Assembly: GCA_018262795.1 (NCBI GenBank)
Contig: JADFDM010000004.1
Coordinates: forward strand, 247,155-311,154
Direction of reading: 5' to 3'
From: Sphingobacteriales bacterium
GTDB lineage: Bacteria; Bacteroidota; Bacteroidia; Chitinophagales; LD1
Length of the DNA stretch: 64,000 nt
Numbering within the stretch: the first letter of the stretch is position 1; every line of letters begins with the position of its first letter. A program made the position numbers and the translations under genes. Positions 54,019-62,104 of the stretch are shown one piece after another. The notes beneath the pieces were generated by a model. The model worked only from the letters and a program-made list of their open reading frames with translations, had not been told where the DNA came from and made no database searches.

Positions 54019-54317
54019 GAGAAGTGGTTTTTAAGTGTAAAGATGAAAGGGGTTTAAATTTGTGAGCGAAAGTAGGGCTGCCGCACCAGATTTAAACGAC
54101 ATGAATAGGCGTTTTCTTACTGTGTTCATTTTTTGATTTAGGGAACTTACCGTGAATCCGACTTGTTCACTTATCTATCTTTTGGCGCAGTGGGTAAATT
54201 GGTTAGCAGAACCAGCGGAGGAGACGATGAAGTTTGTAAATCTGCTTTTACATATACCCCCGGTAGTGTAACTTGCGGCCTTTCCCGAGTTGCGGGTTAC
54301 TTTTTAATCTTGTGTTA

Positions 54318-54791
54318 ATGAATGATTCTGCGCATACTTTCCCGATTAGTGGAGAGGCTATTATCCGGTTGATTCCGCAAAAACCACCCTTTGTTTTTAT
54401 AAGCTCTTTAGACTCGGTGACCGAGAGTACCTGCACCACCACTTTTACTTTTGATCAGGATCATACATTTTGTGATGATGGAAAGCTGAGCGCAGCCGGA
54501 GTGTTGGAACATATCGCTCAAAGTGCCGGATGCAAGTCGGGCTATGAAAGTTTTATCAGCGGCAAGAAAGGCAGTTTGGGTTTTATTGGTGAGATTAGAG
54601 ATTTTGTATGCCATCGCTTGCCTTATGCCGGGGAAACGCTCTCCACATTTATTCATCGCGAAGCTATTGTGTACGGAGTGGTGAGCATTATTATAGGGAA
54701 GGTAAGCATAGGAGAGGAGGAGATTGCTTCGTGCCGCATCAAAGTATTCTTTGTGCCGGAGCAGGAAGATGCAGAAACTGTGATAAGATAA
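54318..54791 (+). CDS. Hotdog-fold dehydratase-like protein (FabZ/FabA-like)
   Basis: This protein has 157 residues from the ATG at 54318. The frame from 54273 adds a non-family leader. The sequence RLIPQKPPFVFISSLDSV (about 17-34) corresponds to the start of hotdog 3-hydroxyacyl-ACP dehydratases (L-P-x-R-x-P-F in FabZ), and the helix AAGVLEHIAQSAGCKSGYES (about 56-75) has the Glu in the FabZ catalytic helix position. The usual catalytic His (H-F-P) is not clear, so it may be an inactive or specialised relative, such as the ones in aryl-polyene or dialkylresorcinol gene clusters. No such cluster surrounds it. Confidence 0.65.
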   Translation: MNDSAHTFPISGEAIIRLIPQKPPFVFISSLDSVTESTCTTTFTFDQDHTFCDDGKLSAAGVLEHIAQSAGCKSGYESFISGKKGSLGFIGEIRDFVCHRLPYAGETLSTFIHREAIVYGVVSIIIGKVSIGEEEIASCRIKVFFVPEQEDAETVIR

Positions 54792-54910
54792 TAGGATAAT
54801 GTGCTGATAGGCGAATGTGTTGATTAGAGAATTAGGAAATGAGATGATGTGCTAATAGGATGAGTTACTAATTAGAAAATTGAGATTCTCCAATTGCAGC
54901 TAACAAAAAT

Positions 54911-54964
54911 GAACCACTAAGCACACAAAGAATACACGATGAACACAAGAGAAACTCATCGTGC
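54911..54964. repeat. 54-bp direct repeat, copy 1
   Basis: It begins GAACCACTAAGCACACAAAG and differs from copy 2 (55299-55352) at one base. It contains inverted arms CACGATGA and TCATCGTG, and its flank continues as a longer hairpin with CTTTGTG and TTTGTGG. Confidence 0.85.
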
Positions 54965-55093
54965 GCTTTGTGCATCCACCTTTGTGACCTTTGTGGTAAA
55001 AGCATTGGGGCGTTATGAGTTAACCGTCTGTTGGCAAAGACCTATCATCTATGCTTTAGGAGGATGAAGCGCGCCATCGTTATTCGATATTCG

Positions 55094-55226
55094 ATTAACT
55101 CCGGCCTTTAGGCTGGAGATAGAGCCAAACGAACACCTTGGGCTTTAGCCCTAATGGTGCTCAAAGTCATGGCTAAAGCCGATACGATAGGTTGCGTTTT
55201 TCTCCGCCATAAATGACGGAGTTAAT
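55094..55226. repeat. 133-bp nested palindromic element
   Basis: The outer arms are ATTAACTCCG (55094-55103) and CGGAGTTAAT (55217-55226). The inner arms are GGCTTTAGCC (55141-55150) and GGCTAAAGCC (55171-55180). The nested layout suggests a small non-autonomous element or a folded RNA/DNA hairpin. It contains no coding frame. Confidence 0.7.
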
Positions 55227-55298
55227 TATTCCCTATCGGTCGAAGTTTCAAGGGTCGAAACATCCAGCAGGAGAAGCCTCGACCTGACAAAAAATATT

Positions 55299-55352
55299 GA
55301 ACCACTAAGCACACAAAGAATACACGATGAACACAAGAAAAACTCATCGTGC
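55299..55352. repeat. 54-bp direct repeat, copy 2
   Basis: One base differs from copy 1. It ends in the same hairpin arms (CACGATGA...TCATCGTG) and its flank adds CTTTTGTGTACTTTGTGG, which pairs with its ACCACTAAGCACACAAAG start. Confidence 0.85.
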
Positions 55353-55389
55353 TTTTGTGTACTTTGTGGTGATATAGATGCCGCACTTC

Positions 55390-57039
55390 TTAAAGAACCA
55401 CTATCCTGCGGTTGGCTTCTTTCCCTTTTTCTGTTTTAATACTTAGGTAGTAAACGCCTTTGGGAGTAAGATCATCGAACAGTAATTGAAAGCCGGTAAC
55501 GCTATTTAGTAGATAAGTAGTTATCAGTCGCCCGTCTGTGCTGTGCATCTCGATAGTGCTGATACGATCATCCGGATTATTCCAGTCCACCTGAACTTTA
55601 CTCGAAGCAGGGTTCGGGTAAATTCTCAAATTGCTCATCGTGAAATTGCTAATGCCGGAAGCAACTCCCACCTGCACAGAGTCGTACCGGGTGCATAGGT
55701 TGCCATCGGTAATGGTAACAAAGTAAGTGCCCGGACTTAACCCATTGAGACCGGATGTGGTATCGCCCGTATTCCAGCTATAGGTGTAATGTGGATTTCC
55801 GTTTATCCCTGTAGCAGTTGCCGTTCCATCACCTGCATTGGCTGAAGTGGCATCGGTAGAGGACATGCTGGAAGAAAGCGGTAGGTAAGCGAAAGAGTTC
55901 AGCCAGTTTACGCCACCCAAAATGGCAAACTGAGCGCAGGGATAATGATCGAGGGTAGAACTTACGTTCACGGTATCTACCAAGGTAGCTCCGTTCTGTA
56001 TAAAATGCTGATAAGCAACTACGGCATTCTGATAAGGCACAGAATGATCGCCTTTGCAGAAATACATGCGAACCGGTGAAGTAGGCACCCAGTTGTAGGT
56101 ATTGTTTTCGCGCAGCGTTACTTTGAAAAAGTTCAAGGAGTCATTCTTGAAAGAATCAATTTGATAAGGCTGCATAATTAATTTGGGAACGTTGGGCATC
56201 ATATTATTAATCTGTCCGCCATTATGGTTGCCGTCAAATAAAGGCTCAAGAGTAGTGTCGTAAGGCGCTACCATAATGTCGCTGGTGTTGGTGAAGAGAT
56301 GATAAATCTGATTGTAGCCAAAAATCAGGTAAGGCAAATAATAAGGTTCAGGATACACACTGTCCGATACCATCACATCCCCCATTACACCGCTCATATC
56401 ATAAGCCCCCGACATGGGAGCCGAAGCGGTGACGTGCATCACATTGTCCAATTTTTCCTGTATTAACTGATGAGCGGCCATGGTGGCGTGTCCTCCTTGC
56501 GAATAACCCATCAAGAATAACTGGTCATTCACCGGAGCCCCTAAGGTATCTACCACTTCCTTAGCTGCGCGTATCATATCTATTACAGCGGTTGCTTCGG
56601 TATGGGCATGTTGGTAAGGGTGAAGGCCGGGGCCATCGCCCAATCCTAAATAATCGGGCATTAGCGACACTAATCCTTTTGCCGCACCTGCCAAGGCAAT
56701 AAACCATTCGCCACTAAAACGCGATGGCACATCGGTTTTCTTGATAGTGGTGCCGTGCTGATAGCTGATAATGCCCACTTTGCAAGTGGGATTATCAGGA
56801 ATAATCATGAGGCCGGAAGCAATCGTAGGAGTGCTGTCCCAACTCACCGTGTTGTAGATGATTTTATAGGCTTTTGCTCCGTAAACAATAGGAAAAATAC
56901 CGGAGGGAACTCCCTGACCCACCAATATGGAATCAATTTGGTGAGGAGTAAATGACCGTTGATAAACCAGTTGATTGACAAACTGTGCTTGCGCGAAAAG
57001 AGTGAAGAGTACTGCAAAAAGAGTAATTGATTTTTTCAT
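55390..57039 (-). CDS. T9SS-secreted lipase/alpha-beta hydrolase
   Basis: This protein has 549 residues from the ATG at 57039, at the start of a signal peptide (MKKSITLFAVLFTLFAQA). The longer frame to 57111 adds a non-family leader. The body is an alpha/beta hydrolase of the secretory lipase type, with the nucleophile elbow GYSQGG (serine about 180). DYLGLG and the late CKGDHSVPY (about 340-348, His/Asp region) fill the triad positions. A SprB-like repeat (about 418-470, SYSWNTGDTTSGLNGLSPGTYFVTITDG-type, in short YFVTITDGN) follows. The last 75 residues are a T9SS type A sorting domain (RIYPNPASSKVQVDW). Substrate: esters or lipids, not determined. Confidence 0.85.
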   Translation of the reverse strand: MKKSITLFAVLFTLFAQAQFVNQLVYQRSFTPHQIDSILVGQGVPSGIFPIVYGAKAYKIIYNTVSWDSTPTIASGLMIIPDNPTCKVGIISYQHGTTIKKTDVPSRFSGEWFIALAGAAKGLVSLMPDYLGLGDGPGLHPYQHAHTEATAVIDMIRAAKEVVDTLGAPVNDQLFLMGYSQGGHATMAAHQLIQEKLDNVMHVTASAPMSGAYDMSGVMGDVMVSDSVYPEPYYLPYLIFGYNQIYHLFTNTSDIMVAPYDTTLEPLFDGNHNGGQINNMMPNVPKLIMQPYQIDSFKNDSLNFFKVTLRENNTYNWVPTSPVRMYFCKGDHSVPYQNAVVAYQHFIQNGATLVDTVNVSSTLDHYPCAQFAILGGVNWLNSFAYLPLSSSMSSTDATSANAGDGTATATGINGNPHYTYSWNTGDTTSGLNGLSPGTYFVTITDGNLCTRYDSVQVGVASGISNFTMSNLRIYPNPASSKVQVDWNNPDDRISTIEMHSTDGRLITTYLLNSVTGFQLLFDDLTPKGVYYLSIKTEKGKEANRRIVVL

Positions 57040-57235
57040 AATGAAGTATGAGGATTTAGTGAGGCAGGTGGCGAATCTAAATAAAATGGTTTGGTATGGG
57101 GTTATGAACACTTCGCCTTGCTGGAGTCATTTAAGCATTATTGGCAAAGCATGGATACTGCCAAAGCATACCTGCGTACAAGTAAGGGCTAACTTCGGAT
57201 GTTCCCGGGAGTGGTTTACATCCCCACTACATTAA

Positions 57236-57275
57236 AAAGAAATAGCCTCCTGTGATGGAGGCCATTTCTTTTACT
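57236..57275 (-). terminator. Terminator after ahcY
   Basis: AAAGAAAT and GCCTCC (57236-57250) pair with GGAGGC and ATTTCTTT (57257-57271), with a single mismatch, and a T-run lies at the minus-strand 3' side. It lies about 65 nt past the ahcY stop. Confidence 0.8.
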
Positions 57276-57335
57276 GAAAGCGTTTGTAGGGGTGGGTAGA
57301 GAAATATTGTACCCCATTACCTTACGGATGTGATA

Positions 57336-58649
57336 TTAATAGCGATAGTGTTCGGGCTTATAAGGGCCTTCCTTCTTCACGCCAATGTATTTGGCTTGTT
57401 CTTCGGTAAGTTCATCCAATTCAACACCAATTTTTTCGAGGTGAAGTTTGGCTACCATTTCATCTAAATGCTTAGGGAGCGTGTAAACACGGTTCTCGTA
57501 GCGTTCGGCATGGTTCCACAATTCCAATTGAGCCAGTGTTTGATTGGTAAATGAGTTGCTCATCACAAAAGAAGGGTGACCGGTAGCGCAACCCAAATTC
57601 ACTAATCGGCCTTCTGCCAATACGATGATATCCTTTCCGTCAATAGTGTATTTATCTACCTGCGGTTTAATTACGTCTTTCGTGTTTCCATAAGTTTTAT
57701 TCAGCCAAGCCATATCAATTTCGTTGTCGAAATGGCCAATGTTACAAACCACAGCATTGTGCTTCATAGCGCGGAAATGGCGCTCTTCGATAATGTTGCA
57801 GTTGCCGGTAGCCGTTACAATAATATCTGCTTCCTTCACTGCATTTTCCATCTTCTTTACTTCATAACCTTCCATGGCTGCCTGTAAAGCGCAAATGGGA
57901 TCAATTTCGGAAACAATGACGCGAACTCCGGAATTGCTCAATGAATCGGCAGAGCCTTTTCCTACGTCTCCGTAACCTGCTACCACAGCTACTTTGCCGG
58001 CCATCATCAAGTCGGTAGCTCTGCGAATAGCATCTACTAACGATTCGCGGCAGCCGTATTTGTTGTCAAATTTTGATTTGGTTACCGAATCGTTCACGTT
58101 AATAGCCGGAAGAAGCAAACTTCCGTTTTTCTCTCTTTCGTATAAGCGGTGAACCCCGGTGGTGGTTTCTTCTGAAATGCCACGGATACCCTGCACTAAT
58201 TCGGGGTATTTATCAAATACCATATTGGTCAAATCGCCTCCGTCATCTAAAATCATATTCAGCGCCTTTCCGCCTTCGAAGGCATATAAGGTTTGTTCAA
58301 TGCACCAGTCAAACTCCTCGTTGTTCATTCCCTTCCAGGCAAACACCGGCACACCGGTAGCAGCGATAGCGGCAGCCGCATGGTCTTGAGTAGAGAAAAT
58401 ATTGCAGGAACTCCATGAAACCTGCGCTCCCAGTGCAGTGAGTGTTTCAATTAAAACGGCCGTTTGTATAGTCATGTGGAGGCATCCGGCTATGCGGGCA
58501 CCTTTGAGTGGCTTATCCTTGCCATAATTGGCGCGCAAAGTCATTAAGCCGGGCATTTCGGCCTCTGCCAAATTAATTTCTTTACGACCCCATTCGGCCA
58601 AGCTCATGTCTTTTACTTTGTAGTTCAATTTTTTGTCGGTTGATATCAT
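57336..58649 (-). CDS. ahcY: Adenosylhomocysteinase
   Basis: This 437-residue cytoplasmic NAD-dependent enzyme splits S-adenosylhomocysteine to adenosine and homocysteine, removing the inhibitory product of methylation. Landmarks: [21 protein letters not shown] (about 57-77), then [14 protein letters not shown] (about 82-95), then the NAD-binding domain with [15 protein letters not shown] (about 224-238). [14 protein letters not shown] (about 285-298) follows, and the C-terminal [12 protein letters not shown] closing segment is at the end. The length of about 437 residues and the KPEHYRY tail are typical of bacterial members. A strong two-tier hairpin and its own terminator isolate it from its neighbours. 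Confidence 0.96.
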   Translation of the reverse strand: MISTDKKLNYKVKDMSLAEWGRKEINLAEAEMPGLMTLRANYGKDKPLKGARIAGCLHMTIQTAVLIETLTALGAQVSWSSCNIFSTQDHAAAAIAATGVPVFAWKGMNNEEFDWCIEQTLYAFEGGKALNMILDDGGDLTNMVFDKYPELVQGIRGISEETTTGVHRLYEREKNGSLLLPAINVNDSVTKSKFDNKYGCRESLVDAIRRATDLMMAGKVAVVAGYGDVGKGSADSLSNSGVRVIVSEIDPICALQAAMEGYEVKKMENAVKEADIIVTATGNCNIIEERHFRAMKHNAVVCNIGHFDNEIDMAWLNKTYGNTKDVIKPQVDKYTIDGKDIIVLAEGRLVNLGCATGHPSFVMSNSFTNQTLAQLELWNHAERYENRVYTLPKHLDEMVAKLHLEKIGVELDELTEEQAKYIGVKKEGPYKPEHYRY

Positions 58650-58725
58650 AAGTCAATAAATTATTGAGCCGCGAATATAGAAAATAGCCTTTAATAGCTG
58701 GAATGTGCTGTTTCTGAAATTGAAA

Positions 58726-58762
58726 ATCCCCGCATTTGGCTTTAAAGCCTAAGCGCGGGGAT
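58726..58762 (-). terminator. Two-tier terminator after the small-ORF pair
   Basis: On the minus strand ATCCCCGC pairs with GCGGGGAT (arms 58755-58762 and 58726-58733). The loop contains the perfect palindrome GGCTTTAAAGCC (58738-58749). A short T-run follows. It lies 50 nt past the 18-codon ORF stop. Confidence 0.75.
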
Positions 58763-58811
58763 CGTTCAATCCTTTAGAAAGGAGGTCAGAGGGGGCGAAT
58801 TCTGGAAAAAA

Positions 58812-58868
58812 TTATTTCTTATCTACAATCACCTGACCGTTGCTGATTTTTACGTTGATAGCTGGCAT
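58812..58868 (-). CDS. 18-codon ORF echoing the C-terminus of its neighbour
   Basis: The minus-strand frame ATG (58866-58868) to TAA (58812-58814) reads MPAINVKISNGQVIVDKK. Its PAINV start repeats the end of the 70-residue protein encoded directly upstream, which has GIPAINVTVDKDVKK. The shared PAINV block and lysine-rich ends suggest duplication or a repeated peptide motif. No ribosome-binding site is visible. Too short to be certain. Confidence 0.35.
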   Translation of the reverse strand: MPAINVKISNGQVIVDKK

Positions 58869-58897
58869 AAGTCTTAAATTTAAGAGTGAAGAATAAA

Positions 58898-59110
58898 TTA
58901 CTTTTTAACATCCTTGTCAACGGTAACATTGATGGCCGGTATTCCTTCGGCATCGAATAAATCAACCCCTCCTTTGTCCAAATAAGCATTGTACTCATTG
59001 GAACGCTGGATTTGGGCAGCCTTATCTTGCGACCAGCCCAGTTTTACTTGGTTTTGGTTTACACCAAACGAAACATTGAAAAAAGTCAGAAGAGCAATTA
59101 AGAGTTCCAT
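58898..59110 (-). CDS. Small exported or membrane-anchored protein, 70 residues
   Basis: The frame starts MELLIALLTFFNVSFG (a hydrophobic signal-like start), then NQNQVKLGWSQDKAAQIQRSNEYNAYLDKGGVDLFDAEGI and the end PAINVTVDKDVKK. It could be a small secreted peptide precursor or lipoprotein-like protein. I recognise no family. It lies between the response-regulator gene and the 18-codon ORF on the same strand, so co-expression with the two-component system is possible. Confidence 0.5.
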   Translation of the reverse strand: MELLIALLTFFNVSFGVNQNQVKLGWSQDKAAQIQRSNEYNAYLDKGGVDLFDAEGIPAINVTVDKDVKK

Positions 59111-59278
59111 AGTGAATTGGTTTTAGTGGTTAAATAAATTTATAGTGCGAGTATAGGGGGCAAGAGTGTTATCCATTGCCAAAAGAAAGCAACATTTTGC
59201 GCACGTTGAGCCTGTGAGAATGTGGGTAAAAATGAGCAGTAGGGAATACCTCTTCGATTTAGTAGGGGTAATACTACT

Positions 59279-59983
59279 TTATGGGGTGAATTTATACCCT
59301 ACCCCGCGAACGGCATGAAAGTGGGTGGGTTTAGAGGGGTCTTTTTCAAAGTATTTTCGAAACGCCATCACAAAGTTGTCAATCGTTCTGGTAGTGGGAT
59401 ATACGTCATATCCCCACACATGTTTGAGGATTTCTTTCCGAGAAACTACTTCCCCTTTTTTGGTGATTAAAAGTTTGAGTAAGGTAATTTCTTTTTTAGT
59501 CAGTTCTATGGCAATGCCGGCATGATTTTGAGCCTTGTAAGTAATAAAGTTGATTTCATTCCCTCCAAACAAGTAGGTTTTTAGGTGTGATTCGTTGGAG
59601 TCGCCTCTTTCGCTGTGCTTTACCAAAACTTTTACCCGAAGCAACAATTCTTCTAAGTTGAAAGGCTTAGTTAGGTAATCATCGGCTCCCATTCGGAGGC
59701 CGTAGATCTTATCCTGACTGCTATCCTTCGCAGTTAAAAATAAAATAGGAGTATGCGCATCGGTTAATCGGATGCGTTGGCATAGCGTGAAGCCATCTAT
59801 TTCAGGGAGCATGACATCGAGTATGAGCAGATTGAATCTTCGGTCTTCTAATTTCTTGAGCGCTAAGGCACCGGTTTCTGCTACCTCTACTTCATATCCT
59901 TCAATTTCCAAATTCATTTTGACGGCTTCCCGCAGGTTCTCTTCGTCTTCTACCAATAATATTCGCTGCGAATTAGCACTCAT
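59279..59983 (-). CDS. OmpR-family response regulator
   Basis: This 234-residue transcription factor has a receiver domain (about 7-122) with the acidic pocket VEDEEN, the phospho-acceptor Asp in LILDVMLP (about 55), the Thr of FLTAKD (about 83) and the Lys of LTKPFN (about 106). A winged-helix DNA-binding domain follows (about 140-232), with LTKKEITLLKLLITKKGEVVSRKEI and the terminal RGVGYKF. It pairs with the histidine kinase encoded upstream (93 bp apart, same strand). The target genes are unknown. The two small ORFs that follow could be in its regulon or operon. Confidence 0.93.
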   Translation of the reverse strand: MSANSQRILLVEDEENLREAVKMNLEIEGYEVEVAETGALALKKLEDRRFNLLILDVMLPEIDGFTLCQRIRLTDAHTPILFLTAKDSSQDKIYGLRMGADDYLTKPFNLEELLLRVKVLVKHSERGDSNESHLKTYLFGGNEINFITYKAQNHAGIAIELTKKEITLLKLLITKKGEVVSRKEILKHVWGYDVYPTTRTIDNFVMAFRKYFEKDPSKPTHFHAVRGVGYKFTP

Positions 59984-60076
59984 AACAGAAAGGATTTAGG
60001 TAAGCGGTTCAATAAATATAACATCTGTCATTGTTTTAATTGTCATGGAATCATAAAAAATACGAAGCGGCTATTC

Positions 60077-61069
60077 TTATTTGGGAAACTCAAGCGTGAA
60101 AATACTTCCTTGAGGGAAATTATCAGTGATAGTGATAGTGCCGCGATATATTTCAACAAATCTTTTGACGATGTACAAACCTAAGCCAGTGCCTTTTGTT
60201 TTGCGGGTGTCTTCATTTCCTATCCGATAGAATTTATCGAACACTTTTTTCTTTTCTGTTTCGGGAATTCCCGATCCGGTATCGGCAACGGCTAACACGA
60301 TGCGGTCTTCGGCCTCTGATAGGGTAATGACCACGGAGGTCTGAGGCTCAGAATACTTGATAGCGTTTTCAATTAGGTTAATCACCACAGAGGTAAAGGC
60401 CATAGGATCAGCCTGTAAGTATATATCTGCATCAATTTGGCTGTTCAATGCAATGGCTTTTTTGTTTGTTGAAAAGCGATCTGTGATCTGAAGCAACACG
60501 TCTGAAATATTTAATTCCTCATCAGAAAACCCCGGTTCATCTCTTTCAATCTTGGCGGCAAACAGAATGTTATCTACCAATGCTTCTAAGCGATCTAAAT
60601 CCATCAGAGAGTTATTCATCAACTTTTCCGATTGCTGAGGTTCAAGCTTTCGCCTCAGCATGGTTTGCAGGGATAGTTTGATGGTGGATAGCGGAGATTT
60701 CAACTCGTGTGTAATTGACAGCAGGAAGTTGCGTTGCAAACGAGCCAGTTCTATTTCGCGTTTAAATACTCTTCTGACAATTATCAGTCCGGCAAACAGC
60801 AATATGAAGAACACGCTACCTTCGGTAATAATCATCAGTTTTTGGCGCTCATACTTATCCTTAATTTCTGCGAAGTCCTTGGTAGTTCGGTAGTTCTCCC
60901 CTTGATTGGTTTGTTGGTACCGCTGCTCATTTAATTCTACTTCTTCGGTAAATGCAGTTTCATTTTTAGCATACAGTAAATAGCCCCACCAGAATGAAAA
61001 CACAATGATGTAGGTAAACACCACATAAAAGGTTTTAAACGGATCGGGCGATAAAATTTTTTTGAACAT
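60077..61069 (-). CDS. Sensor histidine kinase
   Basis: This protein has 330 residues from the ATG at 61069; the longer frame to 61099 adds ten residues of no support. Two membrane helices (about 17-35 and 84-104) bound a short periplasmic loop with charged residues, so it may sense a small signal or work with a partner. The HisKA part has the phospho-acceptor histidine in SITHELKSPL (about 123). The HATPase region has the N box NLIENAIKYS (about 229-238), the G1 box DTGSGIPE (about 265-272) and the G2 box GTGLGLYIVKRF (about 297-308). It belongs with the OmpR-type regulator encoded next. Confidence 0.92.
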   Translation of the reverse strand: MFKKILSPDPFKTFYVVFTYIIVFSFWWGYLLYAKNETAFTEEVELNEQRYQQTNQGENYRTTKDFAEIKDKYERQKLMIITEGSVFFILLFAGLIIVRRVFKREIELARLQRNFLLSITHELKSPLSTIKLSLQTMLRRKLEPQQSEKLMNNSLMDLDRLEALVDNILFAAKIERDEPGFSDEELNISDVLLQITDRFSTNKKAIALNSQIDADIYLQADPMAFTSVVINLIENAIKYSEPQTSVVITLSEAEDRIVLAVADTGSGIPETEKKKVFDKFYRIGNEDTRKTKGTGLGLYIVKRFVEIYRGTITITDNFPQGSIFTLEFPK

Positions 61070-61148
61070 GAGGGTATAAATATAAGGACTGCTTGTCATC
61101 CACAGCGCAATCGCTGAAAAACTTGTGGCGAATGATTATCTTCATGGC

Positions 61149-61976
61149 ATGGCTAAGAGAAAGCGCAGTAAAAAAACGCAAGAGGAGTTGAACATTGAAA
61201 ATCAGTTTCTGAAGTTGAAGATGATGGCTGAATTTGGAGAGAATTTTGTCGTCACCGATAATTTGCCGGCAAATTTTGAGAATCATCTCCTTCGCAGGGT
61301 GTTGTATTTTCATCAGAATTATAAAAGCTCCCGAAAGATAACCGTGTATCAATTCATTGGAGAGCCCCCCTATAACCACGTGCATGATATGAATGGCCGT
61401 GAAATAAAGCGCGAACTGAAAAAATTGCTTCGCCTGATGGCTCAAAAAGGGGTGAACTTTGAAGTGCTGGCTCCTACGCCCGACCGTGACATATACCGCT
61501 TTGTGACGGAGGAACTCTTTAAAGAAAAGATAGATGAGGTAAGGATGAAGGGCTGGACGAATGATTTTATTTACGAAGACTATCATCCGAATCTTGAATA
61601 CGATGTTAAGAATGCCGTCTATTACGTGCTGAGTGCACTATTCGATGCGCAGTTCCCTTTCTTTGATGACTATTTTGCTGAAGAGATGCAGGACGCTCTT
61701 GGGCTGACTACCGACATAGAGGAAATAACGGAAAAAGTGCAAGATTTTCGCAAGGACTACAATGATGTTATTCTCGTGGACTATGACTTTATTAAATTGA
61801 AGATATACAAGAGTGCCGGGCAAGCTCGGGTGCTGTGCGATGTAACCTACAAAACTCAGAAAGTGAGAGGAAGGCGCACTGCCCGCCACGTGCAAACTGT
61901 GGAGTTATTTCTAAAGCAACATAATAGGACAAATAGCCTGTGGCAAGTGACCCGAATTATCTCTGATATTTTTTAA
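61149..61976 (+). CDS. Conserved hypothetical cytoplasmic protein
   Basis: This protein has 275 residues from the ATG at 61149 (an upstream ATG at 61125 gives 8 more residues; not needed). It begins with a basic helix, AKRKRSKKTQEELNIENQFLKLKMMAEFG. The middle has short landmarks (HNPP-like, EPPYNHVHDMNGREIKREL) and the end has KVRGRRTARHVQTVELFL with NSLWQVTRI, a pattern of a beta-sheet with basic side. I do not recognise a family name. It is not membrane bound. It diverges from the histidine kinase gene; its start lies 80 bp from the kinase start. Confidence 0.6.
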   Translation: MAKRKRSKKTQEELNIENQFLKLKMMAEFGENFVVTDNLPANFENHLLRRVLYFHQNYKSSRKITVYQFIGEPPYNHVHDMNGREIKRELKKLLRLMAQKGVNFEVLAPTPDRDIYRFVTEELFKEKIDEVRMKGWTNDFIYEDYHPNLEYDVKNAVYYVLSALFDAQFPFFDDYFAEEMQDALGLTTDIEEITEKVQDFRKDYNDVILVDYDFIKLKIYKSAGQARVLCDVTYKTQKVRGRRTARHVQTVELFLKQHNRTNSLWQVTRIISDIF

Positions 61977-62104
61977 TTGATTTCTCGGAAGGGTATTCCC
62001 TCCTCCCTACCTCTGCTACCATAGTATCACTATTTCAATCGTTCAATATCTCTTTCTTAAACGATCCTTTCAATGGATTCGGACTTCTTTATTAGGTTTG
62101 TGCG

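Larger units (their letters stand above)
54792..55389. other. Intergenic repeat cluster, no genes
   Basis: The stretch holds a low-complexity run of GTGCTGATAGG, GTGTTGATTAG and GTGCTAATAGG-like units (about 54795-54870). A 54-bp element is then present twice, with a nested palindrome between the copies. No supportable coding frame is present. Confidence 0.75.

Noticed and set aside
58650-58725. SAH riboswitch upstream of ahcY
   Set aside because: The leader of ahcY shows no SAH-riboswitch-like pairing that I can see; a variant -7 element (TATATTCG) alone is visible.
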